13,419 nucleotides of DNA from Bifidobacterium breve (GTDB lineage Bacteria; Actinomycetota; Acidimicrobiia; Acidimicrobiales; Ilumatobacteraceae), in the NCBI GenBank assembly GCA_945896935.1, contig CAMDER010000034.1:1-13419 (forward strand), written 5' to 3'. Under the pieces are notes generated by a model. It did no database searches. It was not told where the DNA came from and worked only from the letters and a program-made list of their open reading frames with translations. Position 1 is the stretch's first letter; the number at the start of each line of letters is the position of its first letter. The position numbers were made by a program, and so were the translations under genes. Below, piece by piece: positions 1-7,491 of this stretch.

Positions 1-420
1 TGCCATTTCGCCACGGATGTACAAGAAGCACTGTGAAAGACCGGCTGCGTAACACGCGATCAAACAACCTTCAATCAATTGGTGCGGGTCGCGCTCCATA
101 AGTAAACGGTCTTTGTATGTGCCGGGCTCACTCTCGTCGCCATTGACGACCAAGTAACGCGGGTACACACCTTGTGGCGTTAAGCCCCACTTTGTTCCAG
201 CGGGGAAACCAGCTCCACCGCGACCAAGAACAGTTGCACTCTTGACTTCGTCGTGCACTTCGTTAGCCGCACGACCAAGCGCGGCGCGCAAACCTTGATA
301 ACCGTCAGTCGCAAGGTAGCGCTGCAACGTGTACGAGTCTTCGTATTCAAATCGTGAGGTCACGATCTTTGGACGATCTCCGGCAATGAAGCCTGGAGCG
401 TGGGCGTATGTTCCGCTCAT
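1..420 (-). CDS. nuoF: NADH-quinone oxidoreductase subunit F, N-terminal part (cut by window edge)
   Basis: This is the first 140 residues of the complex I subunit that binds FMN and NADH and, in the family, the N3 [4Fe-4S] cluster; it takes the hydride from NADH in the cytoplasmic arm. The gene runs off the left edge, so the cluster-binding C-terminus is not visible. Directly seen: the glycine-rich GRGGAGFPAG stretch at residues 66-75 followed by KW (FMN site), NGDESEPG at 93-100 followed by TYKDR (NADH/FMN site), and RGEM near the edge. These are hallmark NuoF motifs. The ATG at 420 overlaps the nuoE stop as ATGA, which indicates translational coupling and fixes the start. The first ~55 residues carry no recognisable motif. 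Confidence 0.96.
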   Translation of the reverse strand, partial: MSGTYAHAPGFIAGDRPKIVTSRFEYEDSYTLQRYLATDGYQGLRAALGRAANEVHDEVKSATVLGRGGAGFPAGTKWGLTPQGVYPRYLVVNGDESEPGTYKDRLLMERDPHQLIEGCLIACYAAGLSQCFLYIRGEMA

Positions 421-1031
421 AGCGCAGCCTTCCCATCGAGCCAGGCCGGCGCTTCAGTCACTGATTCGGGAGGTACTGCACCAACACCACGATCAGCAGG
501 AATGTGCTGAAGGACTTTGGCCACGGTTCCGTGATCAGGAATTTCGGCGGTCAACCGACCAGCTGACAAATCATCAATCAATGAATCAAAACTTTCTGGC
601 GTCACGCGGAAGCGATAACGATAGTTCACTTGTAAGCACGGAGCTTCGGTACAAGCAGCCTGACATTCGGCATGTTCAAGAGTAAACATTCCGTCGCTGG
701 TTGTTCCTCCGGCTTTCACACCAAGTTTGTGCTCAGCGTGATGCATCAGTTCTTCAGAGCCCATCAATGCGCACGACATCGTTCCACAAATGTTGACGAG
801 GTACTTGCCAACCGGTTCAAACTTAAACATTTCGTAGAACGATGCAGTTCCGTACACTTCGGCCGAGGTTGTGCCAACGAGTTCACCAATGTGAACCATG
901 GCATCGTTAGTGACATAACCATCTTGTTGTTGTGCAAGATGCAACAACGGAATCATTGCCGAGCGCGGTCGTGGATAACGACCAATAATCTCTTTGGCGA
1001 GACGCACGTTGCCTTCTGTTAAGCGGGCCAT
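417..1031 (-). CDS. nuoE: NADH-quinone oxidoreductase subunit E (2Fe-2S)
   Basis: This 204-residue thioredoxin-fold subunit sits beside NuoF in the NADH-dehydrogenase module of complex I and carries the [2Fe-2S] cluster N1a. The four ligands are visible: Cys82 and Cys87 in ICGTMSC (C-x4-C) and Cys123 and Cys127 in ECQAAC (C-x3-C), followed by the usual APCLQVN. A helical N-terminal domain (about residues 1-60) precedes them. The protein is longer than many NuoE proteins: about 45 residues after position 160 form a Pro/Ala-rich tail with no motif I recognise. The ATG overlaps the nuoD stop by one base (TGATG). A strong ribosome site, AGGAGAGG, lies 10 nt upstream inside the last codons of nuoD, which supports this start. 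Confidence 0.96.
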   Translation of the reverse strand: MARLTEGNVRLAKEIIGRYPRPRSAMIPLLHLAQQQDGYVTNDAMVHIGELVGTTSAEVYGTASFYEMFKFEPVGKYLVNICGTMSCALMGSEELMHHAEHKLGVKAGGTTSDGMFTLEHAECQAACTEAPCLQVNYRYRFRVTPESFDSLIDDLSAGRLTAEIPDHGTVAKVLQHIPADRGVGAVPPESVTEAPAWLDGKAAL

Positions 1032-2365
1032 CAGCGATCGACCTCTCCTAGAACCGGGTCAATAGACGAAATCACAGCAACCGCATCGGCCACCAAACCA
1101 CCGCGCATCATGTGCGGCAAGGCCTGAATGTTGACGAAACTTGGAGCACGCATGTGAATGCGATAGGGCTTCGGGCCACCATCGCTCACGATGTAACAAC
1201 CGATCTCGCCACGAGGACTTTCAATTGCGACGTACACCTCGCCCTCGGGCACTTTGAAGCCTTCGGTGAAAATCTTGAAATGGTGAATCAAAGCTTCCAT
1301 TGATTCATCAATGCGGGCACGCGGCGGCGGAGTGACCTTCTTGTTCTGAATGCGATAGTCGCCAAGCGGCATGGCATCAAGAACTTGGTGCACAATGCGA
1401 ATCGATTCACGAATTTCGTTAATGCGAATCGCGTAACGGTCGAATGCGTCACCGTATGAACCGACGATGACGTCAAATTCGACTTCGTCGTAATGCAAGT
1501 ACGGCTGATCGCGACGTAAGTCCCAAGCAACACCAGTTGAACGCAAAATCGGTCCGCTCGTTCCGAGTGCCAAAGCCTCATCGGCGGTAATGACACCAAC
1601 GCCTTGCAAACGTTCGCGCCAAATGGGCTGATCGGTCATCAAGATGTCGTACTCGGCCAAACGACCAGGCAACATTTCAAGAATTGTGAGAACGTCATCA
1701 CGCCAACCTGGTGGCAAGTCGGCTGCAACCCCGCCAGGACGAATGAAGTTGTGATTCATACGTAGACCAGTGACTTTTTGGAAGAAGCGCAACACTTCTT
1801 CACGTTCACGCCATCCGTACAGCATCATCGAGACTGCGCCAAGGTCCATGCCATTCGAAGCAAGGAACAACAAGTGGCTACTCATACGATTGAGTTCAGA
1901 TAGCAACATGCGCATCCAAACCGCGCGCTCAGGAATGTCATTTTCAATCCCCAGCAGTTTTTCAACTGCCATTGAGAAAACCAGTTCGTTATTGAGCGGA
2001 CTCAAGTAATCCATGCGCGTGACGTTGGTGCCACCTTGCATGTACGTGAGTTCTTCGCCGGTCTTTTCCATACCGGTGTGTAAGTAACCAATGATGGGCT
2101 TGCAGCGCAAGACTTTTTCACCTTGAAGTTCAAGCATGAGTCGCAAGACGCCGTGAGTACTGGGGTGTTGCGGTCCCATGTTGATGATCATCGTTTGATC
2201 TTCGTCGGCGTCAGCGGGCATCTGTCCGAGCTTGGCAACTTCGGCTTCGCTCATGCGCAAGACCGAACCCACCTCGCGCAAAATTTCTTTCGCGCTGATT
2301 TCGCTACGAGGGCGCATTTCTTGCGCGCCTTCGTTGGTTCTGAAAATATTTTCAACCGATGTCAT
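1031..2365 (-). CDS. nuoD: NADH-quinone oxidoreductase subunit D
   Basis: This 444-residue, 49-kDa-type subunit forms the quinone-binding cavity of complex I together with NuoB. The family pattern is clear: NMGPQHPSTHG at residues 62-72, with the histidines that line the quinone site, GYLHTGMEK at 93-101, and TRMDY with Tyr120, the residue expected to contact the quinone headgroup. The C-terminus SIDPVLGEVDR is also typical. The first ~55 residues are an acidic, helical extension before the conserved core; the start is kept because its ATG overlaps the nuoC stop as ATGA. NuoD is separate from NuoC here, unlike the fused NuoCD of enterobacteria. Confidence 0.97.
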   Translation of the reverse strand: MTSVENIFRTNEGAQEMRPRSEISAKEILREVGSVLRMSEAEVAKLGQMPADADEDQTMIINMGPQHPSTHGVLRLMLELQGEKVLRCKPIIGYLHTGMEKTGEELTYMQGGTNVTRMDYLSPLNNELVFSMAVEKLLGIENDIPERAVWMRMLLSELNRMSSHLLFLASNGMDLGAVSMMLYGWREREEVLRFFQKVTGLRMNHNFIRPGGVAADLPPGWRDDVLTILEMLPGRLAEYDILMTDQPIWRERLQGVGVITADEALALGTSGPILRSTGVAWDLRRDQPYLHYDEVEFDVIVGSYGDAFDRYAIRINEIRESIRIVHQVLDAMPLGDYRIQNKKVTPPPRARIDESMEALIHHFKIFTEGFKVPEGEVYVAIESPRGEIGCYIVSDGGPKPYRIHMRAPSFVNIQALPHMMRGGLVADAVAVISSIDPVLGEVDR

Positions 2366-2862
2366 GAGTTTGACCCCTTGAACTGCACCGGAATACGACC
2401 AATCGAATAATCCTTACGAAGAGGATGACCATCCCAATCTTCGGGCATCAAAATACGCGTGAGATCGGGGTGCCCGTCAAACGAAATACCGAACATGTCG
2501 AAGACTTCTCGTTCCATGGCTTCGGTACCGGGCCACAAATCAAACAATGAGGCGATTAACGGGTCGGACTCTGGTACTTGCACTCGAATGCGAATACGGT
2601 CGCGACTTGCGATGGCGGTGAGATTGACGACAATTTCAAATCGTTCTGCGTCAATGCCTTCGGGCAAGGTGCGACCCGAGTGAGTCAAGTAATCGGTGGC
2701 AGTGAGATCGCTGCACATGATGTAACCGCCATCGAGCAACTTCTTCATGAGCGCCACATACTGAGCACGGGTTGGGTGCACCACCGTTTGACCGCGTGAA
2801 TCGCTGAGCGGACAACCATGCAATTGCGGTTGCGCTTCGGGAGTTACTTCAACATCACTCAT
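2362..2862 (-). CDS. nuoC: NADH-quinone oxidoreductase subunit C
   Basis: This is the 30-kDa-type subunit of the peripheral arm of complex I, structural and without cofactors, contacting NuoD and NuoB. With the start chosen here it is 166 residues. The signature is the C-terminal part: EREVFDMFGI at about 117-126 and PEDWDGHPLRKDY at about 140-152, both diagnostic of NuoC. Two start codons are possible. The ATG at 2862 overlaps the nuoB stop as ATGA, the same arrangement as other junctions in this operon, and is preferred. An in-frame ATG at 2874 would add four residues and a 16 nt overlap. Neither has a clear ribosome site. The N-terminal ~15 residues look unstructured. Confidence 0.95.
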   Translation of the reverse strand: MSDVEVTPEAQPQLHGCPLSDSRGQTVVHPTRAQYVALMKKLLDGGYIMCSDLTATDYLTHSGRTLPEGIDAERFEIVVNLTAIASRDRIRIRVQVPESDPLIASLFDLWPGTEAMEREVFDMFGISFDGHPDLTRILMPEDWDGHPLRKDYSIGRIPVQFKGSNS

Positions 2863-3467
2863 GACGAAGTCCATGAAGTTGCTGGACGACCAAGTGACAC
2901 GGACACTGGTGAAGTCTGAGCAGGAATTTCGGTGATGTGGATGTTTGCGCCGGCGCCACTCTTGGCTCGACGACGCATGATTTCGCCATCTTCAATTTGC
3001 TGGTGCAAGGTTTCAATGGCGTGAATCAAAGTTTCAGGTGTTGGTGGGCAACCTGGCGCGTACACATCAACGGGCACGATTTGATCAACACCTTGAAGAA
3101 TCGCGTAGTTATTGAACATTCCGCCGCTCGATGCGCAGACGCCCATAGAGATCACCCATTTGGGCTCCATCATTTGGTCATATACCTGGCGCAGTACGGG
3201 GGCCATCTTCTGGCTGACACGACCAGCGACGATGATGATGTCTGCTTGGCGCGGCGACGCACGGAAAACTTCCATACCGAAGCGGGCGATGTCGTAGTGC
3301 GGGCCACCGGTGCCCATCATTTCGATAGCACAACAGGCCAATCCGAAAGTTGCGCCCCAACTTGAACGACTACGTGACCACTTCACTAGGTCTTCAATTC
3401 GACCGGTGATGAAGTTGTGTTCGAGACCGCCAAGTCCATCGTCAAGTACGTTGCGAACTACACCCAT
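2859..3467 (-). CDS. nuoB: NADH-quinone oxidoreductase subunit B
   Basis: This 202-residue subunit carries cluster N2, the last iron-sulfur centre of complex I, which hands electrons to quinone at the interface with NuoD. All four expected ligands are present: the adjacent Cys45-Cys46 in LACCAIEMM, Cys111 in GVCASSGGMFNNY and Cys140 in APGCPPTPE. The N-terminal WSRSRSSWGATFGLACC context is typical. After about residue 165 the protein continues as a Ser/Thr/Pro-rich tail that is longer than the conserved core needs and overlaps the start of nuoC. A ribosome site AGGGGA lies about 7 nt before the ATG, in the 17 nt gap after nuoA. Confidence 0.97.
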   Translation of the reverse strand: MGVVRNVLDDGLGGLEHNFITGRIEDLVKWSRSRSSWGATFGLACCAIEMMGTGGPHYDIARFGMEVFRASPRQADIIIVAGRVSQKMAPVLRQVYDQMMEPKWVISMGVCASSGGMFNNYAILQGVDQIVPVDVYAPGCPPTPETLIHAIETLHQQIEDGEIMRRRAKSGAGANIHITEIPAQTSPVSVSLGRPATSWTSS

Positions 3468-3484
3468 ATCGAATCCCCTACTTC

Positions 3485-3949
3485 TCAGGCAGCTTGATTG
3501 TTGTCGGATCGGCCTTCAAGACCAACTCGACGAATTGTCGATGTTGACGTGCGTGTTGCCGAAACTCCATCGACCAGTCGGCGAGCCTTGGCAACCGGAC
3601 CCCAATCAAGGGCGCCGCGCGCAACCACATAGACAAAAGCCAAAAAGAACACCACGCTGAAAGCCAGCATTTCCCAAAACGCAAAAGCACCGAGCTCTGC
3701 TCGGTTGACTGCGTACGGATAAATGAAAATGATTTCGATGTCGAACATGATGAACAACATCGCCACGATGTAGAAACTCACCGGGAAACGTTCGGGTGGG
3801 TCGCGCGTCGGCACAATTCCGCATTCATATGGCGCTTCTTTGGCTGACGACGGTCGGCGAGGTGCCAACAATCTTGAGGCAGCGAAACTCAGAGCACCAA
3901 ACAAGATTCCGAGAACTGTGAGTGCGAAAACTGGGAGGTACTGGCCCAT
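3485..3949 (-). CDS. nuoA: NADH-quinone oxidoreductase subunit A
   Basis: This 154-residue membrane subunit of complex I lies next to the quinone tunnel. Three hydrophobic helices are visible at about residues 5-27, 57-80 and 88-110. The loop between helices 1 and 2 holds YECG (Cys43), the conserved cysteine loop of NuoA, and helix 2 holds the acidic pair Asp70/Glu72 in FDIEIIF, both family hallmarks. A ~35-residue polar C-terminal tail rich in Arg, Ser and Thr follows the core. It starts 3 nt after the stop of the upstream unknown membrane protein, with GAAGG as a plausible ribosome site 8 nt before the ATG. This is the first nuo gene of the operon. Confidence 0.96.
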   Translation of the reverse strand: MGQYLPVFALTVLGILFGALSFAASRLLAPRRPSSAKEAPYECGIVPTRDPPERFPVSFYIVAMLFIMFDIEIIFIYPYAVNRAELGAFAFWEMLAFSVVFFLAFVYVVARGALDWGPVAKARRLVDGVSATRTSTSTIRRVGLEGRSDNNQAA

Positions 3950-3952
3950 CCG

Positions 3953-4774
3953 TTATGCCTTCACAGGAACAGATGAACCCGATAGATGGGTCACAAGAAT
4001 TCGGTCGCGACGATGCAGCATGAGGCAGCACAAGAAGAAGATAATTGCTGAACCAATTGTGATGAACAACGCTGGCTGACGCTTGCTACCAAGATCACGG
4101 ATCATCATCACGTACTGGCGGGGTTGACTGTCGTCAACAACTGGACGAGCCGGCGCACGACCTGGTTCGTCGCGTTGTGGCAACAATGGCGCGATTTCAA
4201 CTACTGAATAGTGCGGCTCGTGGAAGAAGGCGATGAAGTCAACTTTGTCGCCAAACTTCGGGTAGCGGTCGCCACCCCGTTCGTACACCGCGACTGCTTC
4301 GTATTCGCCGGCCGCGTACATTTCTGCTTCAACCTGAATGATTTCGTCAGCGGCGGCAATGGCTTGACCGCGACCTTGATCATCTGTCGGCAGCAATTCC
4401 CAATTTTCATTTTCAAGAGCAGCCGCGGCTGTCGCAGCAATTTCTACATATGAAGCATCATCGGCAACAGTGACCGGACCGTCAATCACTCCAGCTTCAT
4501 ATAACAACTTGCCATCTCGAACAATTGAGAATGGTTCCGAAGGTTGCCACGAAGGTTGCGTGCCCGTGAGTCCGATTCCGTAGGTCATCCAAATGACGCC
4601 CATCATCATCATCCAGCCAAAGAGACCAGCCATCGCCACCAACAATCCCAAACGAATTCCGAGGTTGGTACCAAGTAGCAAGTAAACGCTGCCACAAAGT
4701 GCAACTGTTCCAATGATGACGGTCAGGAGTCCCCGGAGTTCGGGTTCCCATCCAATACTCAGAAGTGCGCTCAT
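3953..4774 (-). CDS. Unrecognised three-helix membrane protein between the bc-type complex and complex I
   Basis: This is a 273-residue protein I cannot assign to a named family. Two hydrophobic helices lie at about residues 13-35 and 39-66, the second containing a run of four methionines (54-57). A soluble stretch of about 165 residues (67-233) follows. It is rich in Glu/Asp and Ala, and its last part is Pro/Arg-rich. A third helix lies at about 234-253, then a basic tail (HRRDR). By charge the soluble domain would most simply face outside, but this is not certain. No heme-binding CxxCH, iron-sulfur or nucleotide motif is present. Its ATG overlaps the stop of the diheme cytochrome gene as ATGA and nuoA starts 3 nt after its stop, so it is very probably co-translated with both. 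An accessory or assembly subunit of either complex is a reasonable guess, no more. Confidence 0.85.
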   Translation of the reverse strand: MSALLSIGWEPELRGLLTVIIGTVALCGSVYLLLGTNLGIRLGLLVAMAGLFGWMMMMGVIWMTYGIGLTGTQPSWQPSEPFSIVRDGKLLYEAGVIDGPVTVADDASYVEIAATAAAALENENWELLPTDDQGRGQAIAAADEIIQVEAEMYAAGEYEAVAVYERGGDRYPKFGDKVDFIAFFHEPHYSVVEIAPLLPQRDEPGRAPARPVVDDSQPRQYVMMIRDLGSKRQPALFITIGSAIIFFLCCLMLHRRDRILVTHLSGSSVPVKA

Positions 4775-5838
4775 AGTTCGTTCCGTACGTAATTCACGAT
4801 TTGTTGGATCTGTTCAGCGGTGAGAAGGTCGCCGAACCCGGGCATCCGTCCAGAACCTTGGCCCTGGATCCCGTACTTGGCGCCGTACTTCGAACCAGAC
4901 TTGAGGAAGCTGATCATCTCTTGCTCAGTTGCAAAGTGCGAATTTGTCGCACCACCAGTGAGGTTCCAGCCATAGGCACCCGAACCAGTTTGACCAGGTT
5001 CTCCCCAACTCCAGCCTGGTGTGTGGCAACGAGCGCAACTGTATGCACCCGAGCCGATCTCTAGGTTGAACAAAGCTTCACCAATTGAACCGTACGTTCC
5101 ATCGTCAACGGTCTTTTGTGCAGCAGCTTGAATCTTCTCTTGTTCGGAAACGGGCAAGTGACCGCCTTCGCAGTTCAACGGGTTGGCATCGGCGACGATG
5201 CAATCTTCACGTGGAATCTGAATGCTCTTGAGATACGCCAGCAACGTGTCAATTTGTTGCGCATTCAATGGTCCGCCACCTTCAATTCCCCATGGAGACA
5301 TCGGAGAAAACGGGCGACCGTACTGCAAAATAAATCGAACTTCGCTGACATCAAAGCGATAAAACACAGTGTTAATCGCCGGCGCTTTCCACGTGACTGC
5401 CTGAACTTCCCCAGTCCTTGAATCAGTCACGGTGTACGGAGCGGCACCACCAGCACCATTCATTCCACCGTGGCAGCCTGCACAGTTGAATCCACCTTCA
5501 GCGGTCGGAGCGAAAAGTCCCGAACCCCACGAAATAAAACGATTGTCTTGACCTTCGATGGTGTTGGCTTGACGGCTTGGCTCGGCCAACCAGTAGGCCG
5601 GAAGACCGATCGTGATCGTGGCGAGGGTGAGAACTCCGAGCAACTGCATGCGCTGCAAGCGATGACCTTCGAGTTCTTCGTCGTCGTAATACGCCTTGCG
5701 GTTAGCGGCAAGTTCAATTTCTGAACCGATCTCGGCTTTTCCGGCCGAACGATTCATCACGGCATAGACAATCCAGCCGACCACGAAGGTCAACGAGATA
5801 ACAATGGCAATGGTGTTAGAGGCTGATGCGGCAATCAT
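4771..5838 (-). CDS. Membrane-anchored diheme cytochrome c of the bc-type complex
   Basis: This 355-residue protein very likely takes electrons from the Rieske centre, the role of QcrC or cytochrome f in related complexes. Two CxxCH heme c sites are visible: Cys119-Cys122-His123 (CAGCH) and Cys268-Cys271-His272 (CARCH). Candidate sixth ligands are Met180 (PFSPMSPWG) and Met332 (RMPGFG). Two N-terminal membrane helices lie at about 8-28 and 66-86, with a ~35-residue charged stretch between them, so both heme domains should be extracytoplasmic. Actinobacterial QcrC is also diheme, so the gene name qcrC is possible, but the two-helix N-terminal anchor differs from the layout I know and I leave the symbol empty. 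It starts 2 nt after the Rieske stop. Confidence 0.9.
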   Translation of the reverse strand: MIAASASNTIAIVISLTFVVGWIVYAVMNRSAGKAEIGSEIELAANRKAYYDDEELEGHRLQRMQLLGVLTLATITIGLPAYWLAEPSRQANTIEGQDNRFISWGSGLFAPTAEGGFNCAGCHGGMNGAGGAAPYTVTDSRTGEVQAVTWKAPAINTVFYRFDVSEVRFILQYGRPFSPMSPWGIEGGGPLNAQQIDTLLAYLKSIQIPREDCIVADANPLNCEGGHLPVSEQEKIQAAAQKTVDDGTYGSIGEALFNLEIGSGAYSCARCHTPGWSWGEPGQTGSGAYGWNLTGGATNSHFATEQEMISFLKSGSKYGAKYGIQGQGSGRMPGFGDLLTAEQIQQIVNYVRNEL

Positions 5839-5840
5839 GA

Positions 5841-6698
5841 TCAGTGCTTTGATTCTCCTCCGACACAGTGTGGCCCTTCGGCTTCCTGACCGGTTGTGTT
5901 GGTGCCAATTGCTGGACCGTTAAAAACTGTTCCGGTGTCAACGATGACGTTGCCGTTTGAAATAGTGACTCCGAAGCGATCCATTCCACGCGGTGCAGGG
6001 CCAGCCTTCTTTTCACCGACACGGTCATACTGCGATCCGTGACACGGGCATTCAAACCACTGCGAACTCTTGCATTCAGGAACACGACAACCAAGGTGAG
6101 GACACTTCTGATACAAAGCCACGACTCCGGCTTCCATTCCGGCAAGTACTGGACCTTGCTTGGCGAAGGTGAGGCGGGCCTTCGGCAATGCATCAGAGGG
6201 ATACGCAGTCAACCATGTGCGGGCTTCTGGCTTGTACACAAAACCCTTGTCGCCTCGAATTTGCACAATCAAATCTTCAAGACGGCCAACGTTGACTTTT
6301 GAGCCGAAGCCTCCAGTGGCGCGAGGCCACAAGAAGGCAATACATGCCACACCGAAAGATGCGATGCTCGCAGTCATCAATGTGACCGCCGCACGATTAA
6401 AGAACTGACGTCGTGACACATCAACTGCGTCTTGATCGGGCGCTTGCCAAGCAACAGGTGCAACTTCGGTGGCCTTGGCAAGTTCGGTTGAACGAGTTGC
6501 AAGTTCGGTTGACTCATATGCAGAGCCAGTCGGGCCAGCGCCAGATTCGGACTTGATGGATTTGTCGCGCTTCACGGTTTCGCGTGACAACGCGCCAGCA
6601 CCGCGCACGTCGGATCGACGCGCCGATGTCACAAGGACGACAGCGGCCAATACCACGATGGCTGCGATGGCAATGATGATTGTTGCTAGGGGTGTCAT
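5841..6698 (-). CDS. qcrA: Rieske [2Fe-2S] protein of the bc/b6f-type complex
   Basis: This 285-residue iron-sulfur subunit oxidises menaquinol at the Qo site and passes the electron to cytochrome c. Both cluster motifs are intact: CPHLGC (Cys199, His201, Cys204) and CPCHGS (Cys217, Cys219, His220). Cys199/His201/Cys217/His220 are the expected ligands and Cys204/Cys219 the disulfide. The first motif has Pro where Thr is common. A first membrane helix lies at about 4-24. A twin-arginine-like SRRQFF at 95-100 lies directly before a second helix at about 103-125, so the cluster domain is probably exported folded by Tat. The start at 6698 is preferred: GAGG lies 11 nt upstream, and the longer reading from 6770 would overlap the preceding gene by 59 nt with an unlikely N-terminus. 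Confidence 0.93.
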   Translation of the reverse strand: MTPLATIIIAIAAIVVLAAVVLVTSARRSDVRGAGALSRETVKRDKSIKSESGAGPTGSAYESTELATRSTELAKATEVAPVAWQAPDQDAVDVSRRQFFNRAAVTLMTASIASFGVACIAFLWPRATGGFGSKVNVGRLEDLIVQIRGDKGFVYKPEARTWLTAYPSDALPKARLTFAKQGPVLAGMEAGVVALYQKCPHLGCRVPECKSSQWFECPCHGSQYDRVGEKKAGPAPRGMDRFGVTISNGNVIVDTGTVFNGPAIGTNTTGQEAEGPHCVGGESKH

Positions 6699-6711
6699 AA
6701 AAGTTTGATCC

Positions 6712-7464
6712 TCACAACTCGAAGAACAGGCCGTCACGCCAAGGGAAGACGAAGTTGAATCCAGGTCCACGGAAGAATGAACCGATCATCACGAGCACGG
6801 CCCAGAACATGAGGTGCACGGTCATGATTGAAGTTGCAAACTTGCGATCTTCTGGTTTGTTTGACGGATTCTTGTCAATGAACGGAGCAAGAATTAACGC
6901 GAATAACGCAATACCTGGAACCGTTACTCCAGCCACCATCGGGTGGAACATGGTGAGCAACTCCTGCAGTCCAAGGAAGTACCAAGGTGCTTTGGACGGG
7001 TTCGGTGTTTGGTTGGGGTTAGCCAACTGCAACAACGGCGCGTTCACGAAAACCGAGAAGAAGAACAAGAACGCAGTACATGCCAACGCCGCAACAAATT
7101 CGGCAGCCAACAAGTGCGGCCACGTATGAACTTTGTCAACTGGTGTCGCCTTGACGTCTTGAATTGATCCCGACTTAACAACTGTCAGCAAACGCTGAGT
7201 GTGTCCACCAGGGCCTGCGCCCACGGGAATGCCGCCAGCAGAAGGTGCTGCAGCAACGAGAGCGCCAACTTTTTCAGCAACCGCAACTGCGCCAGAATCG
7301 GCCTCAACTTTGGTTTTGGCTGCTTTGCTGCGCTCGAGAAGGTGCGCAGGAATTCGCGGATCAGCAGCAGGTGCGTCGCTCGCAGCCGGCGCACCGGCAT
7401 CAGCAGCAGCCTTATCGCGAGCAGCTTGTGCTCGCTTCAAGAGGTGTTCGGGGATTTCAGTCAT
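6712..7464 (-). CDS. Cytochrome b C-terminal half (subunit IV type) with a long N-terminal extension
   Basis: This 250-residue protein supplies the C-terminal three-helix part of a split cytochrome b, comparable to subunit IV (PetD) of b6f. The core starts near residue 113; helices are at about 116-138, 175-195 and 213-230. The Qo-site motif normally read as PEWY appears as APWY (159-162) in NPSKAPWYFLGLQELL, and the C-terminus has RGPGFNFVFPW. The first ~110 residues are an Ala-rich, charged, probably cytoplasmic extension. It contains two copies of a short motif, IPEHLLKR (4-11) and RIPAHLLERSKAAK (37-50), the first identical to the N-terminus of the cytochrome c encoded at 9616. AAAGGA lies 11 nt before the ATG. 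The gene follows the cytochrome b N-half after a 27 nt gap. Confidence 0.92.
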   Translation of the reverse strand: MTEIPEHLLKRAQAARDKAAADAGAPAASDAPAADPRIPAHLLERSKAAKTKVEADSGAVAVAEKVGALVAAAPSAGGIPVGAGPGGHTQRLLTVVKSGSIQDVKATPVDKVHTWPHLLAAEFVAALACTAFLFFFSVFVNAPLLQLANPNQTPNPSKAPWYFLGLQELLTMFHPMVAGVTVPGIALFALILAPFIDKNPSNKPEDRKFATSIMTVHLMFWAVLVMIGSFFRGPGFNFVFPWRDGLFFEL

Positions 7465-7491
7465 GTTGAGTCAAGTCCTTTCAAGCACCGG

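Noticed and set aside
2937..3365. 142-codon plus-strand open frame opposite nuoB
   Set aside because: nuoB has all four cluster ligands in the other strand; this frame has no recognisable domain.
6699..6770. Longer Rieske reading from an ATG at 6770
   Set aside because: It would overlap the cytochrome b C-half by 59 nt with a Ser/Cys-rich unlikely N-terminus; the ATG at 6698 has a ribosome site.
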